A stretch of DNA of 64,000 bases from JAWKTM01 sp041399085 (GCA_041399085.1 JAWKTM010000033.1:13717-77716), one strand, 5' to 3'. Shown: positions 47,441-56,274, counted from the first letter of the stretch. Translations and numbers: made by a program. The notes: generated from the sequence alone by a model not told the origin.

Positions 47441-48019
47441 TTAGCGGCTTTCATCCAGCGGACAAGCAAGCTGTTCGTAGTTGGGGCGGTCCGCTGAATA
47501 GCGGTGGCGGTAGGAACGGACGATGCGGCCGTGATGGAGTAGAAAGGCGCCAGGCATTTGGGCTGGGTCGCCGGCGATCATGCCGAAGCCATGACGATGG
47601 ACGATCGCGGCCAAGAAGCCTCGCCAGAAAATAGGGCCGCCGAATAGATGCCAGATCGAGCCTCGGCGAAGCTCGAACGCTTGATATAACAATCGATCGG
47701 GATCGGCGAAACGGTCGACATCCGCTAGTTGGTATCGTTCAATCAATGGCAGGATGGATGCTTCGGGGCTGAGATACACCAGCGCGAGCGACGTGCCTTT
47801 CTGCTCTAAACTGTGGCGTTTCTGCCGCAAGTCTTCCAAGGCTTCACGGCAGAACGTACAGCCGCTGTGACGCAGGAACACGACCAACGTTGGGCGCTCG
47901 TCGGACAAAGACCTCAGTGTGCGGCCATGCTGGCTGTGGATCGAGTCCAATGCCTTGGCAAACGATAACGGATCGTGTTGAGAGGCTTCGTTCACTTGTT
48001 GTGCAATGTTGTTGGACAT
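47441..48019 (-). CDS. peroxiredoxin-like (AhpC/TSA-type, thioredoxin fold) protein
   Basis: A 192-aa protein from the ATG at 48019 (MSNNIAQQVNEASQHDPLSF). The thioredoxin-fold core has PTLVVFLRHSGCTFCREALE with a C-x2-C motif, VYLSPEASILPLIERYQ, and a C-terminal FGMIAGDPAQMPGAFLLHHG. It belongs to the peroxiredoxin-like families that have CxxC in place of the classical peroxidatic motif and lack a known substrate; some relatives are SelL-like. Probably cytoplasmic and redox-active. A decayed copy is found 4.9 kb to the left. A strong terminator for the gene upstream (right side) lies before its start. Confidence 0.82.
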   Translation of the reverse strand: MSNNIAQQVNEASQHDPLSFAKALDSIHSQHGRTLRSLSDERPTLVVFLRHSGCTFCREALEDLRQKRHSLEQKGTSLALVYLSPEASILPLIERYQLADVDRFADPDRLLYQAFELRRGSIWHLFGGPIFWRGFLAAIVHRHGFGMIAGDPAQMPGAFLLHHGRIVRSYRHRYSADRPNYEQLACPLDESR

Positions 48020-48077
48020 GCCGATCGTTGGTTTAAGTACGAGTCGCACGAATTGCCGGCCGGTCGCAATTCGGCTT

Positions 48078-48118
48078 GAAAAAGCAAACGGCCGCTCATC
48101 CAGGATGAACGGCCGTTG
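48078..48118 (-). terminator. rho-independent terminator of the 48150-49259 gene
   Basis: On the minus strand, ACGGCCG-TTCATCC pairs with GGATGA-GCGGCCGT around a three-base turn, followed by TTTGCTTTTT. It lies 30 bases after the stop of the secreted propeller-like gene. Confidence 0.75.
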
Positions 48119-48149
48119 CGCCCAGGAGAAAACTTCCAATGTCGCTGCC

Positions 48150-49259
48150 TTAGGGCAACGCAATGGTTTGAAGATTGGCGACGCCGTCTTTCTCAATGAT
48201 GACGACCGCGTTTTGATCATTCAATCGATCCAGTTGCGTCACGCCTTCCAGGCTGGCGATGGTCTCATAAGTTTGGCCGGCCGTTCCGCCACCCTTCACC
48301 GGTTCGCTGATGCCTTCCGATCGCTCGATGTTCTCGGTGCTGATTTTCATCACACCGCGAGCGCTGTTGGCCATTAGCAAATAACGCTTTCCGTCCTTGT
48401 TATAGACAATCATGTCCAGCGGACGATTTCGATTGCCCAACTCGGCGACCGTGGTGCCGCGTACCTTTTCACCTTTGGTCAAGCCGCTAACCGGAAACTT
48501 GACCAGCGGTGTGCAGGTGAATCCGGCCAGCACGATTGGTTCGCCATCCAAATTGAACGGCACCAACGTTCGCACGGCGGCGTAGTCTTCATAGCGACCA
48601 TGAGCCCCATGGTAGATTTCGACATTCACGCCCGGCGCGGCTTCGAGGAACGGGAAGACCAGTTCGCGCACGGTCGATGGCGAATCGGAATTCGACAGTC
48701 CGGAAACGATCACCTTGCCGTCGACGTAAGCCAGATCGGTGATCGACTCGTCGCGGCGATTTTGGCGGCGGCGTCCATTTTCAACCACCTTATCCTCCGG
48801 CGCGTCCGGCAACACCGACTTGGCATACAGAATGTCCTTTGTCGCGACTTGGCTCAATTGGCCGTTGGCGTCGATGCGAACCAGGGCGGGCGATTGTTTC
48901 TCGGCCGGGCCTTGCGACACCGACAAATACACGTTGCCGCTGATCGGGTTGACGGCCAAGTCGTTGATCGTCACTTCCTCGGAACCGACCTTTAGTAGGT
49001 CCGCTACCTTGCCTTTGATGCCTTTCACTTGGATCGAAACCTTGGCCGGTTCGCCCGCGTGATCTTGGGTATCGATGGCGAAAACCGTGGCGGATTTGGT
49101 GTCGCCGACAAACAAAATGCCGTCCGGGCCAAACGTCAGCGGGCCAGCGGACTTTAACTCTGGCGAGCCTGGCTTGAGTCCCCATTCGGCGGCCGAGGCG
49201 GTCGCCGCGAGGCAGCAGGCTACGGCGATCGCGCTTAGCGCGATGGCTCGAATTTGCAT
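48150..49259 (-). CDS. exported propeller-like conserved hypothetical protein
   Basis: A 369-aa protein; the ATG at 49259 follows AAGGAGC. The signal peptide is AIALSAIAVACCLAATASAA. The mature part has repeated strands with LTFGPDGILFVGDTKSATVF, INDLAVNPISGNVYLSVSQG, ITDLAYVDGKVIVSGLSNSD and MIVYNKDGKRYLLMANSARG, as in NHL/SMP-30-like beta-propellers. No catalytic residues can be named. It is periplasmic or extracellular. It is divergent from glucose-6-phosphate dehydrogenase with 259 bases between the two starts. The function is unknown. Confidence 0.78.
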   Translation of the reverse strand: MQIRAIALSAIAVACCLAATASAAEWGLKPGSPELKSAGPLTFGPDGILFVGDTKSATVFAIDTQDHAGEPAKVSIQVKGIKGKVADLLKVGSEEVTINDLAVNPISGNVYLSVSQGPAEKQSPALVRIDANGQLSQVATKDILYAKSVLPDAPEDKVVENGRRRQNRRDESITDLAYVDGKVIVSGLSNSDSPSTVRELVFPFLEAAPGVNVEIYHGAHGRYEDYAAVRTLVPFNLDGEPIVLAGFTCTPLVKFPVSGLTKGEKVRGTTVAELGNRNRPLDMIVYNKDGKRYLLMANSARGVMKISTENIERSEGISEPVKGGGTAGQTYETIASLEGVTQLDRLNDQNAVVIIEKDGVANLQTIALP

Positions 49260-49518
49260 GGTCTTGCTCCTTGGTCAAAGAAAGTTGGGAAGGGTAGCCT
49301 TGCGGCTGTGGCTGCCATTATCTCAGTTTCGTTCGGAAGTGCAACGAATTTCTTCGGCCTGTGGGGCGGCGAAGCGACGCGGTCGCGGAAACTTGATGCA
49401 GGCATTGGCGGGCAACATCGCCGAACGATCGACCAACCTTGCTCGACCGACGACAGCCCGATACTGTTGCCCGAAGCTTGAATCCACCGAGGCCACTTTC
49501 CGAACGATTTGCTCCGCC

Positions 49519-50973
49519 ATGGCTCACACCATCGTGATTTTCGGCGCTTCCGGCGACCTGACCAGCCGCAAGCTGATCCCCGCACTCTACCAGCTCGATC
49601 AAAAGAACCGCTTGCCCGCCGATACGCAGGTGATCGGCGTCTCGCGGAGCGAGTTCACGGACGACGCTTGGCGAGCGTCGCTGGCCGAATCGACTCAGAA
49701 GTTCGCGGCTCGCGATTTCAATGAAGCCGCTTGGAGCAAGTTCGCTCAGCGCGTGTTCTATCAACCGGGTGACATCGGGACGCCCGAGGACTTCACGGCG
49801 CTGGACGATCGGCTGCGGCAGCTCGAAGGCGAATCGGCGGCCACTCGCATCTATTATTTGTCCACGTTGCCGCGGCTTTATCCCGAGGCCGTGGCGCGAT
49901 TGGGCGCGGCGGGATTGGCTGGCGAGGAACACGGCCAGCGGCGGATTGTGATCGAAAAACCGATCGGCACCGACTTGGCTTCGGCCCACTCGTTGAACGA
50001 AGCGATCCATCGCGTGTTCCAAGAGCATCAGGTGTATCGTATCGACCATTATTTAGGTAAGGAAACCGTGCAGAATATGTTGGTGTTGCGATTCGCCAAT
50101 AGTATCTTTGAACCGATTTGGAATCGTAACTATATCGATCATGTGCAAATCACCGTGGCCGAGGAAGTAACCGTGGGACGCCGCGGCGGGTATTATGATA
50201 CATCCGGTGTGCTACGTGATATGTTTCAAAATCATCTCTTGCAGTTGATGATGATTACGGCGATGGAAGCTCCGGTTCGGTACGAGGCCGATTTGGTGCG
50301 CGACGAAAAGGTGAAGGTGTTGCGAGCCGTGCGGCCGTTGGCGGGGGCTGATTTCGCTCGCGATACGGTGCGAGGCCAGTACGACGGATATCTGCGCGAA
50401 AATGGGGTGCCGGCGAATAGCCAGACGGCTACGTTTGCCGCTTTGAAGTTGCACGTGGACAACTGGCGTTGGAACGGTGTGCCGTTCTACTTGCGGTCGG
50501 GCAAAGCCATGAGTTGTCGTACGACGCAGATCGTGATTCAATTTCGCAAGCCGCCTCATATGATGTTTTCCGATGGAGCCAAGCGGCAAATGGACGCCAA
50601 TCGGTTGGTGATTCAAATTCAGCCGGCGGAAGGCATTCAGATGCATTTTATGACCAAGGTGCCGGACGCCGGAATGAAATTGCGTATGACCGATTTGGAC
50701 TTCAGTTTTCAGCGTGAATTTTCGGGTTCGTTGCCCGACGCCTATCAGCGGCTGTTGTTAGACGTGATCAACGGCGACGCCAGCCTGTTTGCTCGCAGCG
50801 ACGAGGTGGAGCTGGCTTGGGGCATCGTCGATCCGATCTTGGCGGCCTGGCAAAGTCCCGCCGCTCCGCCGCTGGAAAGTTATGCTGTCAACGGTTGGGG
50901 CCCGGACGGTTGTTCCCAATGGATGTCGGAGCAAGGTCGCCAGTGGTTCGATGTCTGCCCCGTGTTGCATTAG
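49519..50973 (+). CDS. zwf: glucose-6-phosphate 1-dehydrogenase
   Basis: A 484-aa protein from the ATG at 49519 (the frame is open further upstream but without coding character). IFGASGDLTSRKLIPALYQL (about 6-25) is the NADP-binding fingerprint, and RIDHYLGKETVQNML has the catalytic His-Lys site (about 173-180). IEKPIGTD and NWRWNGVPFYLRSGKAM are further family motifs. It oxidises glucose-6-phosphate to 6-phosphogluconolactone with NADP+, the first step of the oxidative pentose phosphate pathway, in the cytoplasm. Length is normal. A sulfatase follows 39 bases downstream on the same strand. Confidence 0.97.
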   Translation: MAHTIVIFGASGDLTSRKLIPALYQLDQKNRLPADTQVIGVSRSEFTDDAWRASLAESTQKFAARDFNEAAWSKFAQRVFYQPGDIGTPEDFTALDDRLRQLEGESAATRIYYLSTLPRLYPEAVARLGAAGLAGEEHGQRRIVIEKPIGTDLASAHSLNEAIHRVFQEHQVYRIDHYLGKETVQNMLVLRFANSIFEPIWNRNYIDHVQITVAEEVTVGRRGGYYDTSGVLRDMFQNHLLQLMMITAMEAPVRYEADLVRDEKVKVLRAVRPLAGADFARDTVRGQYDGYLRENGVPANSQTATFAALKLHVDNWRWNGVPFYLRSGKAMSCRTTQIVIQFRKPPHMMFSDGAKRQMDANRLVIQIQPAEGIQMHFMTKVPDAGMKLRMTDLDFSFQREFSGSLPDAYQRLLLDVINGDASLFARSDEVELAWGIVDPILAAWQSPAAPPLESYAVNGWGPDGCSQWMSEQGRQWFDVCPVLH

Positions 50974-51012
50974 TCCCCTGCCCTCTCCTGTGTACAAAGT
51001 GAGTGAGTTGCC

Positions 51013-52944
51013 ATGTTTCGTAATCAGACTCCACCGCCAACCCGTGCGTTTCGCGGCTGGCCACTATTGTTAGCCTGTGTGGTTGTTTTGTCGGTTTGTG
51101 GCGTGACATCGAACCTTTCCGCCGCCGATAACGAGCGTCCGAACATCATTTATATCATGGCCGACGAGTTGGGTTACTATGAACTCTCATGTCTCGGAAA
51201 CCCGAACCTAAAGACGCCACGGCTGGATGCGCTGGCGAAGGAAGGAATTCGCTTTACGCAGGCGCTCGCCGGATCGTCGGTGTGCGCGCCGACTCGCTGT
51301 TGTCTGATGACCGGCAAACACAGTGGCCACACTTCGGTGCGTTCGAATGGTGGCGGCACGCCGATGCGCGAGGGTGAGTCCACGATTGCTTCGGTGCTGA
51401 AGCAGGCTGGCTACGCGACGGGCGGCTTTGGCAAATGGGGTTGCGGGGGCCGAGGTTCGACGGGGGTTCCCGAAGAACATGGTTTTGATGTGTTTCTCGG
51501 TTATTACGATCAGGTTCACGCTCACAGCTATTATCCGCCCTATATTGTGCGGAACAGCGAGGAAGTCGAGCTTCCGGGAAATCACGGCGGCAGCAACGGC
51601 GAGACTTACTCGCACTATGTGATTGTCGACGGCGCAAAGCAGTTCATCCGCGACCATCGGGATCAGCCGTTCTTCTGCTATATGCCGATTACGCCGCCGC
51701 ATGGCATTTTTGACATTCCCGACTCGGATCCGGCGTGGGCGATTTACAAGGACAAACCGTGGCCGGAGGACGCTCGGCGCTATGCCGCGATGGTCAGCAT
51801 GGTTGATCGACAGGTGGGCGAGGTGTTGGACCTGTTGCGTGAACTAGACATTGAGAAGAACACGTTGGTGATGTTTTCGGGTGACAATGGTGGGGCGGAC
51901 TACTTCGCCAACAAAGAGCATCCGCGCGGCATTCACGGCGCGAACGTCGATCCCCAGACTGGGATCGAGTTTCGCGGAAAGAAAGGCAACTTGTATGAAG
52001 GCGGATTGCGTGTGCCGATGCTGGCTCGATGGCCCGGACGCATTGCACCGAATCAGGTGAGCGACCACCTATGCTATTTTCCAGACATGCTGCCGACGAT
52101 TGCCGAAGTTGCTGGTGTCGCGACGCCCGCCGATGTGGATGGAATTTCGATTGTCCCCACATTGTTCGGCGCGGAATCGGCCGGCCGCGAACAAAAACGG
52201 CACGAGTATCTGTATTGGGAATTGGGCAGCCAGACGGCGGTTCGGTGGAAAGACTGGAAGGCGATTCAACCACGTCCCAATGCGGCTTGGGAGTTATATG
52301 ACTTGAGCCAGGATGTTAGCGAGCAGCACGATGTGGCGAGCAAGCAAGTAGATGTGTTGGCCAAGATTCGAGCCTTCGCCGAACTGGCTCATGAACCGGT
52401 ACGGGAAGGCACGTTCCACAACCGGGAAATCCACGAACGCGATCGGCAGGCCAAGTTCGGGTTCCGACAGAATCCACAGATCAACAAGGTCAACGCTTTG
52501 CCGACCGAAGGATTGATGCCGAACAAGGATTGGAAGTTGGTGCGTTACAGCAGCGAGGCGAAAGGAAACGGCAAAATGGCTCGCAATGCCATCGACGGTG
52601 ATCCTCGCACCCATTGGCATACGGCCTATCAACCGCGTTTGGAGAAACACCCGCACGAATTGGTAATCGATCTAGGCGGCGAGCGAACAATTCGCGGCTT
52701 TCGTTATTTGGCTCGGCAAGACAATTCTTGGAACGGCGCTGTGGCCAAATGTGAGTTTGCGGTGTCTGATTCGCCCGAGGATTTCGGTAAGCCCATCGCG
52801 ACCACGACATTTACCAAGACCAAGCAACCGCAGGAGATCGCTTGTGAACCGGTTCGCGGCCGCTATGTTCGGATGGTGATTTTGTCCGAAGTGAACGGCA
52901 ATCCGTGGGCCTCGATCTCGGAGTTAGGAATTGTGGGCGAGTGA
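51013..52944 (+). CDS. secreted sulfatase with C-terminal discoidin-like domain
   Basis: A 643-aa protein with signal peptide (LLLACVVVLSVCGVTSNLSA). The metal site starts ADELGY (Asp51, with Glu where Asp is usual), and the signature is CAPTRCCLMTGKHSGH with formylglycine-forming Cys91. FGKWGCGG and MFSGDNGGADYF complete the core. From about residue 490 a second domain with NGKMARNAIDGDPRTHWHTA, LVIDLGGERTIRGFRYLARQ and GRYVRMVILSEVN matches F5/8-type-C (discoidin) carbohydrate-binding modules. It would desulfate a polysaccharide while holding on to it, outside the cytoplasm. It is convergent with the next gene, with a palindromic repeat between them. Confidence 0.93.
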   Translation: MFRNQTPPPTRAFRGWPLLLACVVVLSVCGVTSNLSAADNERPNIIYIMADELGYYELSCLGNPNLKTPRLDALAKEGIRFTQALAGSSVCAPTRCCLMTGKHSGHTSVRSNGGGTPMREGESTIASVLKQAGYATGGFGKWGCGGRGSTGVPEEHGFDVFLGYYDQVHAHSYYPPYIVRNSEEVELPGNHGGSNGETYSHYVIVDGAKQFIRDHRDQPFFCYMPITPPHGIFDIPDSDPAWAIYKDKPWPEDARRYAAMVSMVDRQVGEVLDLLRELDIEKNTLVMFSGDNGGADYFANKEHPRGIHGANVDPQTGIEFRGKKGNLYEGGLRVPMLARWPGRIAPNQVSDHLCYFPDMLPTIAEVAGVATPADVDGISIVPTLFGAESAGREQKRHEYLYWELGSQTAVRWKDWKAIQPRPNAAWELYDLSQDVSEQHDVASKQVDVLAKIRAFAELAHEPVREGTFHNREIHERDRQAKFGFRQNPQINKVNALPTEGLMPNKDWKLVRYSSEAKGNGKMARNAIDGDPRTHWHTAYQPRLEKHPHELVIDLGGERTIRGFRYLARQDNSWNGAVAKCEFAVSDSPEDFGKPIATTTFTKTKQPQEIACEPVRGRYVRMVILSEVNGNPWASISELGIVGE

Positions 52945-52972
52945 GAGCTTAACTATCCATTCGGTGCGGACC

Positions 52973-53077
52973 TTTGGAGTGCGGGGCCTTGTCCCCGCTT
53001 TCTTTTTGCGAGAATTGGTTGACCAACGATTGCTCGATATCGAAAGAAAAAGCGGCGATGAGTCGCCGCACTCCAAA
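52973..53077. repeat. palindromic element with nested hairpins between convergent genes
   Basis: The outer arms TTTGGAGTGCGG (52973-52984) and CCGCACTCCAAA (53066-53077) are perfect inverted repeats. Each side contains its own perfect hairpin: GCGGGG-CCTTGT-CCCCGC (52981-52998) and GCGGCG-ATGAGT-CGCCGC (53052-53069). T-rich and A-rich tracts follow inside. It sits between the convergent sulfatase and hypothetical genes and may serve as a two-way terminator. A related half-unit (GCGGAGCACTCCAAAA) appears near 54552. Confidence 0.75.
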
Positions 53078-53109
53078 AAGAAAACGCCGATGAATCGCTG
53101 GGGGTTAAA

Positions 53110-54270
53110 CTATCCTTCTTCGCGGCAGACTAGCGCCGTGGCGAAGCCCAGCAGGTCTTCGCGTTGGCGGCAGAAGTCGCGCAGTTGGTCATAGCTGCCA
53201 GCCGCCTTGCACAATTCAAACAGCGACGGCGCGATGCCACGCACTCGGGCGTCGCTGGGGATCATGGTCATAAACGCTTGAACGGCGTCGGCCGAACGAC
53301 CGATGCGATGCAACAAGTCCACATAGACTTCGATCGCGATCGTACCGAATTCTTGCTGATCGACTTGCTCGGCCTTCTGCCGGAAATAGTCCACTGCCTG
53401 GTCCACATTCTCGCCCAGCAACGCTTGGAAATACATCGCATGGCTGGGGTAGATGTCGGCGAACGGCTCATCACCTTGGTATTGGAACTGCTTCGATAAA
53501 TGACGGCCATAGTGGGTTAAATCCAAAGCCAAACGAAGCGGCTCCGGATCGTCCAGCAGCCGAGCGATGCGAACCGTCGACGCCAAATGCGTGGTATCCA
53601 CATGGTAGGAATGTTCGGTGAACAACCAATCCCGATCGGACACTAAGGTTTCCAGTGACGCGGCCGCCGGAGTTTGACCTTCCTGACGCCCGATGTCGGC
53701 CATCACGCTAGCGCTCAGTTCATGATGTAGATGTTTGACCAACAATGCGCCGGCCGCTTGTTGATCGGCTCGCGGATGATGCGGCACGACCGATTCATAG
53801 GTGGTGATCGCGTTGCAAGTGCCATAATGCTCCAGCACCAAACCATAACCGCGAGCCACATCCACACCTTCGTGCAGAGCTACTTCGACAATCTCGTCCA
53901 GGTTTTCGTCGTCGACTTCGATCCGAGCCAACGCTTCGCGCACCGGTTTTTTGTCGCCGATGGGCCGAAAGTACATCCAGCCCTCGCGAATCCGTCCGGC
54001 GGCCAGCAACCCCAGGCCGACTTCGCGGCAAGCCTCCAACAGGCCCGCTTCGAGCTGGTCTCGGCGACTCGGCTCCAAATCGTCGCCCGCGTCGCTGTAC
54101 AAGGCGGACAGGCCGATCCGCCGCCGCACTTGCATCTTGCGAACCTCGAACAGTTCGTGAAAGCGACGTTCGGCAACCAGTTGTTCGGCCAGGGATTCCA
54201 GCATCCCGTCAACGCCGGTCTGTTGCAGTTGTTCGGTCAAGCGATCGAAATCGGTGGTTGTGGTCGTCAT
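53110..54270 (-). CDS. conserved hypothetical, helical-repeat protein
   Basis: A 386-aa product from the ATG at 54270 with GGAAAGGA upstream; longer in-frame sequence reaches a repeat region and is not coding. It is all-alpha with ACREVGLGLLAAGRIREGWM, EYVDLLHRIGRSADAVQAFM-like helix pairs resembling TPR/HAT repeats. HEGVDVARGYGLVLEHYGTC, LHHELSASVMADIGR and SHAMYFQALLGENVDQAVDY are conserved-looking blocks rich in His, Asp and Glu. No signal peptide or membrane helix. I do not recognise a named family; it resembles planctomycete-specific hypotheticals. Confidence 0.7.
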   Translation of the reverse strand: MTTTTTDFDRLTEQLQQTGVDGMLESLAEQLVAERRFHELFEVRKMQVRRRIGLSALYSDAGDDLEPSRRDQLEAGLLEACREVGLGLLAAGRIREGWMYFRPIGDKKPVREALARIEVDDENLDEIVEVALHEGVDVARGYGLVLEHYGTCNAITTYESVVPHHPRADQQAAGALLVKHLHHELSASVMADIGRQEGQTPAAASLETLVSDRDWLFTEHSYHVDTTHLASTVRIARLLDDPEPLRLALDLTHYGRHLSKQFQYQGDEPFADIYPSHAMYFQALLGENVDQAVDYFRQKAEQVDQQEFGTIAIEVYVDLLHRIGRSADAVQAFMTMIPSDARVRGIAPSLFELCKAAGSYDQLRDFCRQREDLLGFATALVCREEG

Positions 54271-54658
54271 GCGGTCCTTTCCGTTGCTGGCGAAGCGAAA
54301 TTTGCCGACCGACCATGCTAACGAAAATTCGCGCCGTCGGTCACACGTGCAAGTTGGGTGGGACGTGCGTAGCGCGAGTTTCGAGAAAGCTGGAAGAACG
54401 AGAATCTTGCAGCGCAAAGGTCGGGAGAACGAGGCTCCTGCAACGCGATAGTCGGGAGAACGAGGCTCCTGCCGAGTAAACGCTACGAGTAAACGCCGGG
54501 AGTAGGAAGTTGCTGACGAGTTCGCTGCCCGAAATGAAAGCTCCGACAAGGCGGAGCACTCCAAAAGCCCAACCATTCGGCTTGTTGCGCTGATCGCCGC
54601 CTGCTATAACGTGACGCGTAGTACTGGTTGGAGTGAACGACGAAGGAAGGAGTCAGGC
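54271..54658. other. divergent intergenic region with tandem repeats
   Basis: It separates the conserved hypothetical (minus) from the PadR gene (plus) and holds the 54390-54480 tandem repeat and a solitary half-palindrome near 54552. The only clear expression signals are the two ribosome sites (GGAAAGGA for the left gene, AAGGAG for padR). Confidence 0.5.
54390..54480. repeat. 31-base tandem repeat, three units
   Basis: Units start at 54390 (diverged), 54420 and 54451. The last two share the same 22-base core ending GAACGAGGCTCCTGC; the first reads GAACGAGAATCTTGC. GGAG and CTCC in each unit can form a short stem. Same class of intergenic repeat as those at 25005 and 52973 but a different sequence family. 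Confidence 0.7.
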
Positions 54659-55003
54659 GTGTCCTTGGATGTTGGCATCTGGCGCACGGAATTGCGGCGC
54701 GGATTAGTTGAACTCTGTGTGTTGGCCGTGTTGCGCGACGGTGAGGCGTATGGATACCAGATCGTCGAGCAACTGAAACGCGACGCTCGCATGGACTTCA
54801 CCGAGAGCACCGTCTATCCCGTGTTGGCCCGACTTCACCGGGACAAGTATTTGACGGAACGCCGCGTTCGTTCGGCGGCGGGGCCGCCCCGCCGGTATTT
54901 CTGTTTGACCGAAACGGGACGCCAGCGATTGGAAGAAATGGTATGTCAATGGAACGAAGTGAGTGATCGGATTCGACATTTAATCCATAAAGGAGTGGCC
55001 TAA
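54659..55003 (+). CDS. PadR-family transcriptional regulator
   Basis: A 114-aa protein from the GTG at 54659, which has a perfect AAGGAG six bases upstream. The winged helix is visible as LRRGLVELCVLAVLRDGEAY, GYQIVEQLKRD, ESTVYPVLARLHRDKYLTER and PRRYFCLTETGRQRLEEMV. PadR proteins usually repress neighbouring membrane or efflux genes. Its stop overlaps the start of the next gene (TAATG), so the two are translationally coupled and form a regulator/HAAS-type pair. Confidence 0.92.
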   Translation: MSLDVGIWRTELRRGLVELCVLAVLRDGEAYGYQIVEQLKRDARMDFTESTVYPVLARLHRDKYLTERRVRSAAGPPRRYFCLTETGRQRLEEMVCQWNEVSDRIRHLIHKGVA

Positions 55004-55584
55004 TGACAACCGCGGTTTCCCTAGATCGAAGTTTGCAACACTTGATCGACCTGCGACTGGACTCGCTGGAACGGATCTTGATGGACAGCGGTGTGTCGCG
55101 AGCCGAACGCATGGAGATTGTGCAGGCGGTCGAGGATCAAATCTTTGAGATGCTGGAACAGCAATCGGGGGAAGCGACGAGAGAGTCGGTGTTGCAATTG
55201 CTCCGTTCGCTCGACCCGCCCGAGGCGTATCATAACGAAGACGCCCGTTTCGATTTGCTGGAACGAGTTCCGCGACGCACGCGCGCTTCGGTGACCGCGG
55301 AACGCTCGCTGTCCGACGGTCCACGTTTCTCTAACATGCCGCCGCGTGCCCCTGGAATTGCCATTACGTCCATGATACTTGGTATTGTCAGCCTGCCGCT
55401 GATGATCATTTGGCCTTTAGGACTTCCGCTCTCCATTGCGGCCTTTATATGCGGCATCATTGCTCTGCCCATGATCGCCAGATCGCAGGGGCGTCTGTGT
55501 GGAAGCTGGATGGCGATCGTGGGTTTAGTAGCGTTTGGCTTGTACTTCGTGGGCGCCGTGTGTTTGTTGTATTTCGCCAGTTGA
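55003..55584 (+). CDS. HAAS/DUF1700-like membrane protein paired with PadR
   Basis: A 193-aa protein. The N-terminal 80 residues are helical (DRSLQHLIDLRLDSLERILM; SGVSRAERMEIVQAVEDQIF; ESVLQLLRSLDPPEAYHNED), as in the HAAS signalling domains that accompany PadR regulators. The C-terminal half has three membrane segments (IAITSMILGIVSLPLMIIWP, LSIAAFICGIIALPMIARS, WMAIVGLVAFGLYFVGAVCL) in a DUF4190-like arrangement. It probably senses the membrane state and signals to PadR; this is inferred from the known pairing. Confidence 0.82.
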   Translation: MTTAVSLDRSLQHLIDLRLDSLERILMDSGVSRAERMEIVQAVEDQIFEMLEQQSGEATRESVLQLLRSLDPPEAYHNEDARFDLLERVPRRTRASVTAERSLSDGPRFSNMPPRAPGIAITSMILGIVSLPLMIIWPLGLPLSIAAFICGIIALPMIARSQGRLCGSWMAIVGLVAFGLYFVGAVCLLYFAS

Positions 55585-55614
55585 AACGAGTTAGAGGCCT
55601 GCCCTTCCCCAAGG

Positions 55615-55966
55615 TCAAACCATTTGCCGTGTGCCGCGGCACTGGGGGAAACGCGAGCAGCCGAGGAATGGATTATTGGTGTGAGGGCCGCGGCGCGCGG
55701 TGCGGCGGACCATCGTGGCGCCACAAACGGGACACAGCGGCAAATCCGGTCGCGGTTGCATCGCGGGTTCACGGAAGGTTGTCGATTGGATGCGAAGGAT
55801 CATTTTCTCTAGCTGTTGACCGTCGATCAACTCGATGGGATTGCGGCTCGCGAATTCGACGGCATCGGCGGTGAACGAACCCGACGTGACGACTACGCCC
55901 CCGTCGGCCGATTCGCTGGCCACGACGCCCATTAGCTCTCGCACGATCGCCACTCGGCGGATTGAT
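55615..55966 (-). pseudogene. Mrr-like nuclease / topoisomerase-type zinc-ribbon fragment, 5' end lost
   Basis: Minus-strand sequence reads VRELMGVVASESADGGVVVT, SGSFTADAVEFASRN and IELIDGQQLEKMI, which is the C-terminal half of an Mrr-type restriction endonuclease core. A zinc ribbon follows (CPVCGATMVRRTARRG, then NPFLGCSRFPQCRGTRQ) as in topoisomerase C-termini. The 5' part, including the catalytic D-QxK region, is missing: the frame runs directly into the palindromic element at 55967. The remaining fragment has no start of its own. Confidence 0.7.
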
Positions 55967-56100
55967 AACCACGAAGGACACGAAGAGCACGAAGGGAATA
56001 CATCGACTGACAATCTATGCGGAAGGATCTGCGGTACCAGCCAAGCCACTTGCCAAGACCTGCCTGGCATTCGTCTTTCGTGCTCTTCGCGTCCTTCGTG
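55967..56100. repeat. MITE-like palindromic element
   Basis: The left arm 55967-55996 starts AACCACGAAGGACACGAAGA. The right arm 56071-56100 is its reverse complement with about four mismatches. The total length is about 134 bases and it encodes nothing. It abuts the truncated Mrr-like fragment and probably marks the break. The arms resemble the short CACGAAGGACACGAAGAGC repeats common in planctomycete genomes. Confidence 0.7.
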
Positions 56101-56274
56101 GTAGTTGTTAATTTTCTCCATCGAGTGGCATCGTGTCTCAGAAAACTCAATGCAGCTGGCACGAGTCGCAAACAACTTAGCTGCGACAGATTTACGAAGA
56201 TGGGGATCGCTGCGGTCGACTATGCTTGTGTATCTGCCGTCGACGCTCGAACGCTTTCGGGATGGATGGATGAT

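Noticed and set aside
42496..48220. Integrative element or prophage
   Set aside because: No integrase, phage structural gene, tRNA junction or attachment repeats other than the duplicated gene; IS remnants explain the mobile content.
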